Shown here: piece by piece, positions 16,124 to 18,457 of the stretch | Layout: every line of letters starts with the position of its first letter | How positions within the stretch are numbered: position 1 is the stretch's first letter | NCBI GenBank assembly: GCA_035687245.1 | Contig: DASRYH010000071.1 | Location: forward strand, 1 to 18,457 | Direction of reading: 5' to 3' | Length of the DNA stretch: 18,457 nt | Origin: DASRYH01 sp035687245 | GTDB lineage: Bacteria > Actinomycetota > Coriobacteriia > Anaerosomatales > PHET01 | Notes under the pieces: model-generated | What the model was told of the DNA's origin: nothing | What the model saw: the letters and a program-made list of their open reading frames with translations, nothing else | The model's database searches: none | Translations under genes and position numbers: made by a program

Positions 16124-17191
16124 CTACTTGGCGCGCTCAGCCTCGATGCGGTCGACTTCGGCCATCAGCTCGTCGACGATACGATCCTCGGGGACCTTGC
16201 GAAGCGGTTCGCCGTGGCTGAAGAGCAGGCCGACGCCCTTGCCGGCGGCAACTCCGATGTCGGCCTCGCGCGCCTCGCCGGGGCCGTTCACGACGCAGCC
16301 CATGACGGCGACCTTGACCGCGCTCTGCCGCGTCTCAAGCCGCGCGGCGATCTCTTCGGCAATCGGAATGAGGTTCACTTCGCAGCGCCCGCAGGTGGGA
16401 CAGCTCACCATCTCGGGGCTGTTGCGACGGATGTCGAGCGAGGCGAGGATCTCCCAGCCCACGCGCACCTCTTCGACCGGGTCGGCCGTGAGCGAGACGC
16501 GCATCGTGTCGCCGATGCCTTCGGCGAGCAGCACTCCCAGGCCCACCGACGACTTCACGGTGCCGGTCCTCAGCGTCCCGGCTTCGGTGACGCCGATGTG
16601 CAGCGGGTAGTCGAGCCTTGCCGAAAGGTCGCGGTAGGTCTCGATGGTGACAGGCACGCTCGAGGCCTTGGCGGAGACGACGATGTCAGTGAAGCCGCGC
16701 TCCTCGAAGTGCGCACAGAACTCGACAGCACTTGCGGCGAGCTTCACCGCGAGCGGCAGGTCGGCTTCGGCAAGGTCGGCGGCGAGCGAGCCGGCGTTCA
16801 CGCCGATGCGGATGGGGATGCCCGCCTCACCCGCGGCGTCGATGACGGCATCAACGCGCGCCATCTCGCCGATGTTGCCCGGGTTGATACGCAGCTTCGC
16901 GGCGCCGCGGCGTGCAGCCTCGATAGCGAGGCGGTGGTCGAAGTGGATGTCGGCCACCACCGGCAGCACCGATTCGGCAGCTATGCGTTCGAAGCCGTCG
17001 AGGGCCTCGGTGCGCGGAATCGCCACGCGCACGATCTCGCAGCCAGCAGCTGCCAACGCGTCGATCTGCGCGAGCGTGGCGGCGGCGTCACGCGTGTCGG
17101 TGGTCGTCATTGACTGCACGGAGATGGGGTGGCCGCCACCAACGGCGACATCTCCCACCATCACGGTTCGGGTGGCGCGTCGTTCAAGCAC
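16124..17191 (-). CDS. ispG: 4-hydroxy-3-methylbut-2-en-1-yl diphosphate synthase (IspG/GcpE)
   Basis: IspG converts methylerythritol cyclodiphosphate to HMBPP in the MEP isoprenoid pathway, using a 4Fe-4S cluster. The 355-residue product has the TIM-barrel start VAVGGGHPISVQSMTTTDT, the VADIHFDHRLA strand and KLRINPGNIG. The C-terminal cluster domain has the ligand cysteines in SCPTCGRCE and MGCVVNGPGEA, including the conserved Glu. Length matches the short bacterial form. It starts with GTG at 17191, 23 bases after the site-2 protease gene. The ispG-rseP pairing, with dxr usually just upstream, is typical of Actinobacteria. Confidence 0.96.
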   Translation of the reverse strand: MLERRATRTVMVGDVAVGGGHPISVQSMTTTDTRDAAATLAQIDALAAAGCEIVRVAIPRTEALDGFERIAAESVLPVVADIHFDHRLAIEAARRGAAKLRINPGNIGEMARVDAVIDAAGEAGIPIRIGVNAGSLAADLAEADLPLAVKLAASAVEFCAHFEERGFTDIVVSAKASSVPVTIETYRDLSARLDYPLHIGVTEAGTLRTGTVKSSVGLGVLLAEGIGDTMRVSLTADPVEEVRVGWEILASLDIRRNSPEMVSCPTCGRCEVNLIPIAEEIAARLETRQSAVKVAVMGCVVNGPGEAREADIGVAAGKGVGLLFSHGEPLRKVPEDRIVDELMAEVDRIEAERAK

Positions 17192-17214
17192 GGTTGGAGC
17201 CCACCCGTCCCCTC

Positions 17215-18457
17215 TTACTTGACGATGTAGCGGATGACGTCAGCGTACATGAGCACGGCGATGAGCGAGAAGAGAAGGATCGCGCCGGCGGCCGAGAGGC
17301 CCAGCGACACCTTGCGGGGCAGCGGGCGTCCGCGCAGCGCCTCGACGAACTCGAGCAGTACCTTGCCGCCGTCCAGCGGCGGGACCGGGAAGATGTTGAT
17401 GACGCCAAGCGAGAGCGAGAGCATCGCCACGAGCGACGCGTAGCTGAGCGCACTCGTGCGGGCCGCGTCGGCAGCCATGTACGACGCGCCGATGACGCTC
17501 GCGGCACCTTTCATCGCCTCTCGAGCGAAGCGCGGGTCGAAGAACTTCAAGATGGCGCCGAAAGTGAGCCCGATGTAGCTGATCGACTCGATCAACGCGC
17601 GCCACGGCGATGGCTTCTCGATGGAGGGTGACACACCTAGCATGCCGTGACCGGTATCGGGGTTCTTACCCAGCTTCGCGATGACGGTGATCTCCTGCTC
17701 GCCGCGCATAAAGGTGACCTTCAGCGCGTATCCCGGATCGTATCCGGCAACGGTGTCCATGAGCTTCTGCCACGTGCCGATGCGGTGGCCGTCAACGCGC
17801 GTGATGCGGTCGCCCACCTTCAGGCCCGCTCGCGCAGCCGCCGAGTCCTTGCCAACCGCCGAGATCTTGGTCGAGTACACGCCGTAGATCGAGACCACGA
17901 TGCTGAATACCAACACAGCGGTCATGAGGTTCAGGAACACCCCGGCCGACAGCAGCACAACACGCTGCCACAGCTTCAGCGAGCGATAGGTGATGGAGCG
18001 CGCGCGATCGAGCAGCGATGGGTCTTCGGCAGCTTCGAAGGCGTGTTCGGAGACGAAGGTGTACTCGTCATCTTCGGCAAGCGTGGCCGCACCCCAATCG
18101 ACGAGCGTCATGAGAGTGCGGTCGGCATCTTCCTCACTCACGCCGGTGTCTTCGGCGATCGCGAAGGCGGTGGCACGCCCGCGACGCGTGAGCGCGGCGA
18201 GTGCAGGGCCAAGTGCGGGGTCTTCGGCGCCGGGCTCCATGCCCGCAATGCGCACGTAGCCGCCCAGCGGCACCATCGTGATGCCGTAGGTCGTCTTCTT
18301 GCCCTTGAGCCGCAGCGCGGGGCCCGGCAGCCCGATCATGAACTCGTGGACTTTGATGCCGAAGGCACGCGCAGCCAGGAAGTGACCGCCCTCGTGGATG
18401 ACGATCAGTATCGAGAACGTGACAACGCCCCAGAACAGAGCGGCAAGTCCCTCACTC
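17215..18457 (-). CDS. rseP: Site-2 intramembrane metalloprotease (RseP/M50), 5' end outside window
   Basis: This family cuts membrane-bound regulators such as anti-sigma factors within the membrane. The visible 413 residues include the zinc motif HEGGH (18382-18396) in the first membrane helix and a GGYVRIAGMEPG loop. A membrane helix follows KLWQRVVLLSAGVFLNL, then one PDZ domain (SAAARAGLKVGDRITRVDGHRIG), and the second metal-binding motif in NIFPVPPLDGGKVLLEF, with a final helix near the C-terminus. Between the GGYVRIAG loop and the second membrane helix there is an insertion of about 80 residues (roughly 17990-18234) with the helix-turn-helix-like pattern AFAIAEDTGVSEEDADRTLMTL and a wing-like end; the usual enzyme has only a short loop here. 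The frame is open at the window edge, so the true start lies to the right. ispG follows by 23 bases. Confidence 0.93.
   Translation of the reverse strand, partial: SEGLAALFWGVVTFSILIVIHEGGHFLAARAFGIKVHEFMIGLPGPALRLKGKKTTYGITMVPLGGYVRIAGMEPGAEDPALGPALAALTRRGRATAFAIAEDTGVSEEDADRTLMTLVDWGAATLAEDDEYTFVSEHAFEAAEDPSLLDRARSITYRSLKLWQRVVLLSAGVFLNLMTAVLVFSIVVSIYGVYSTKISAVGKDSAAARAGLKVGDRITRVDGHRIGTWQKLMDTVAGYDPGYALKVTFMRGEQEITVIAKLGKNPDTGHGMLGVSPSIEKPSPWRALIESISYIGLTFGAILKFFDPRFAREAMKGAASVIGASYMAADAARTSALSYASLVAMLSLSLGVINIFPVPPLDGGKVLLEFVEALRGRPLPRKVSLGLSAAGAILLFSLIAVLMYADVIRYIVK

Overview
All well-supported genes in this window lie on the minus strand, so the biological reading direction runs from position 18457 down to 1. 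Product-level similarity, gene order and high GC point to an actinobacterial chromosome, most likely Coriobacteriia or a close relative. The IF2 N-terminus and the order rseP-ispG-proS-rimP-nusA-ylxR-infB-rbfA-nrnA-truB-ribF fit that group. The taxonomic call is an inference, because no rRNA is present.

Positions 18457 to about 16000 hold the 3' part of an M50 site-2 protease gene (rseP, start outside the window) and ispG, closed by a strong hairpin terminator. proS follows with its own terminator at 14074-14104. A promoter overlapping that terminator starts a second transcription unit: rimP, nusA, ylxR, infB, rbfA, nrnA, truB, ribF, most of them overlapping or nearly abutting. This is the classic transcription, translation and ribosome-maturation operon. 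Its leader carries a hairpin plus T-run that looks like an attenuator. Two related small hypothetical genes follow ribF. They are followed by rpsO, with its own extended -10 promoter and structured leader, then an intercistronic terminator, pnp and a pnp terminator.

The accessory part is positions 1 to about 2228, immediately beyond the pnp terminator. It contains an integron-type tyrosine recombinase (IntI) with all catalytic residues and the IntI-specific insertion. Beyond the 3' end of intI are two genes in the same direction: a 51-residue two-helix membrane protein and a 259-residue multi-spanning membrane protein. The second is followed, 8 bases after its stop, by a convincing folded attC site at 1-91 (R'' GTCCAAC, R' GTTAG cut by the window edge, paired L arms with one extrahelical base). 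I read this as the start of a chromosomal integron whose integrase faces the same way as its cassettes, the reverse of the usual layout. The array probably continues to the left of position 1.

Other points of note are a Cys/His zinc-finger-like tail on NusA, a winged-helix-like insertion in the site-2 protease, and the rimP leader attenuator. Boundaries of the attI site and of the first cassette are tentative.
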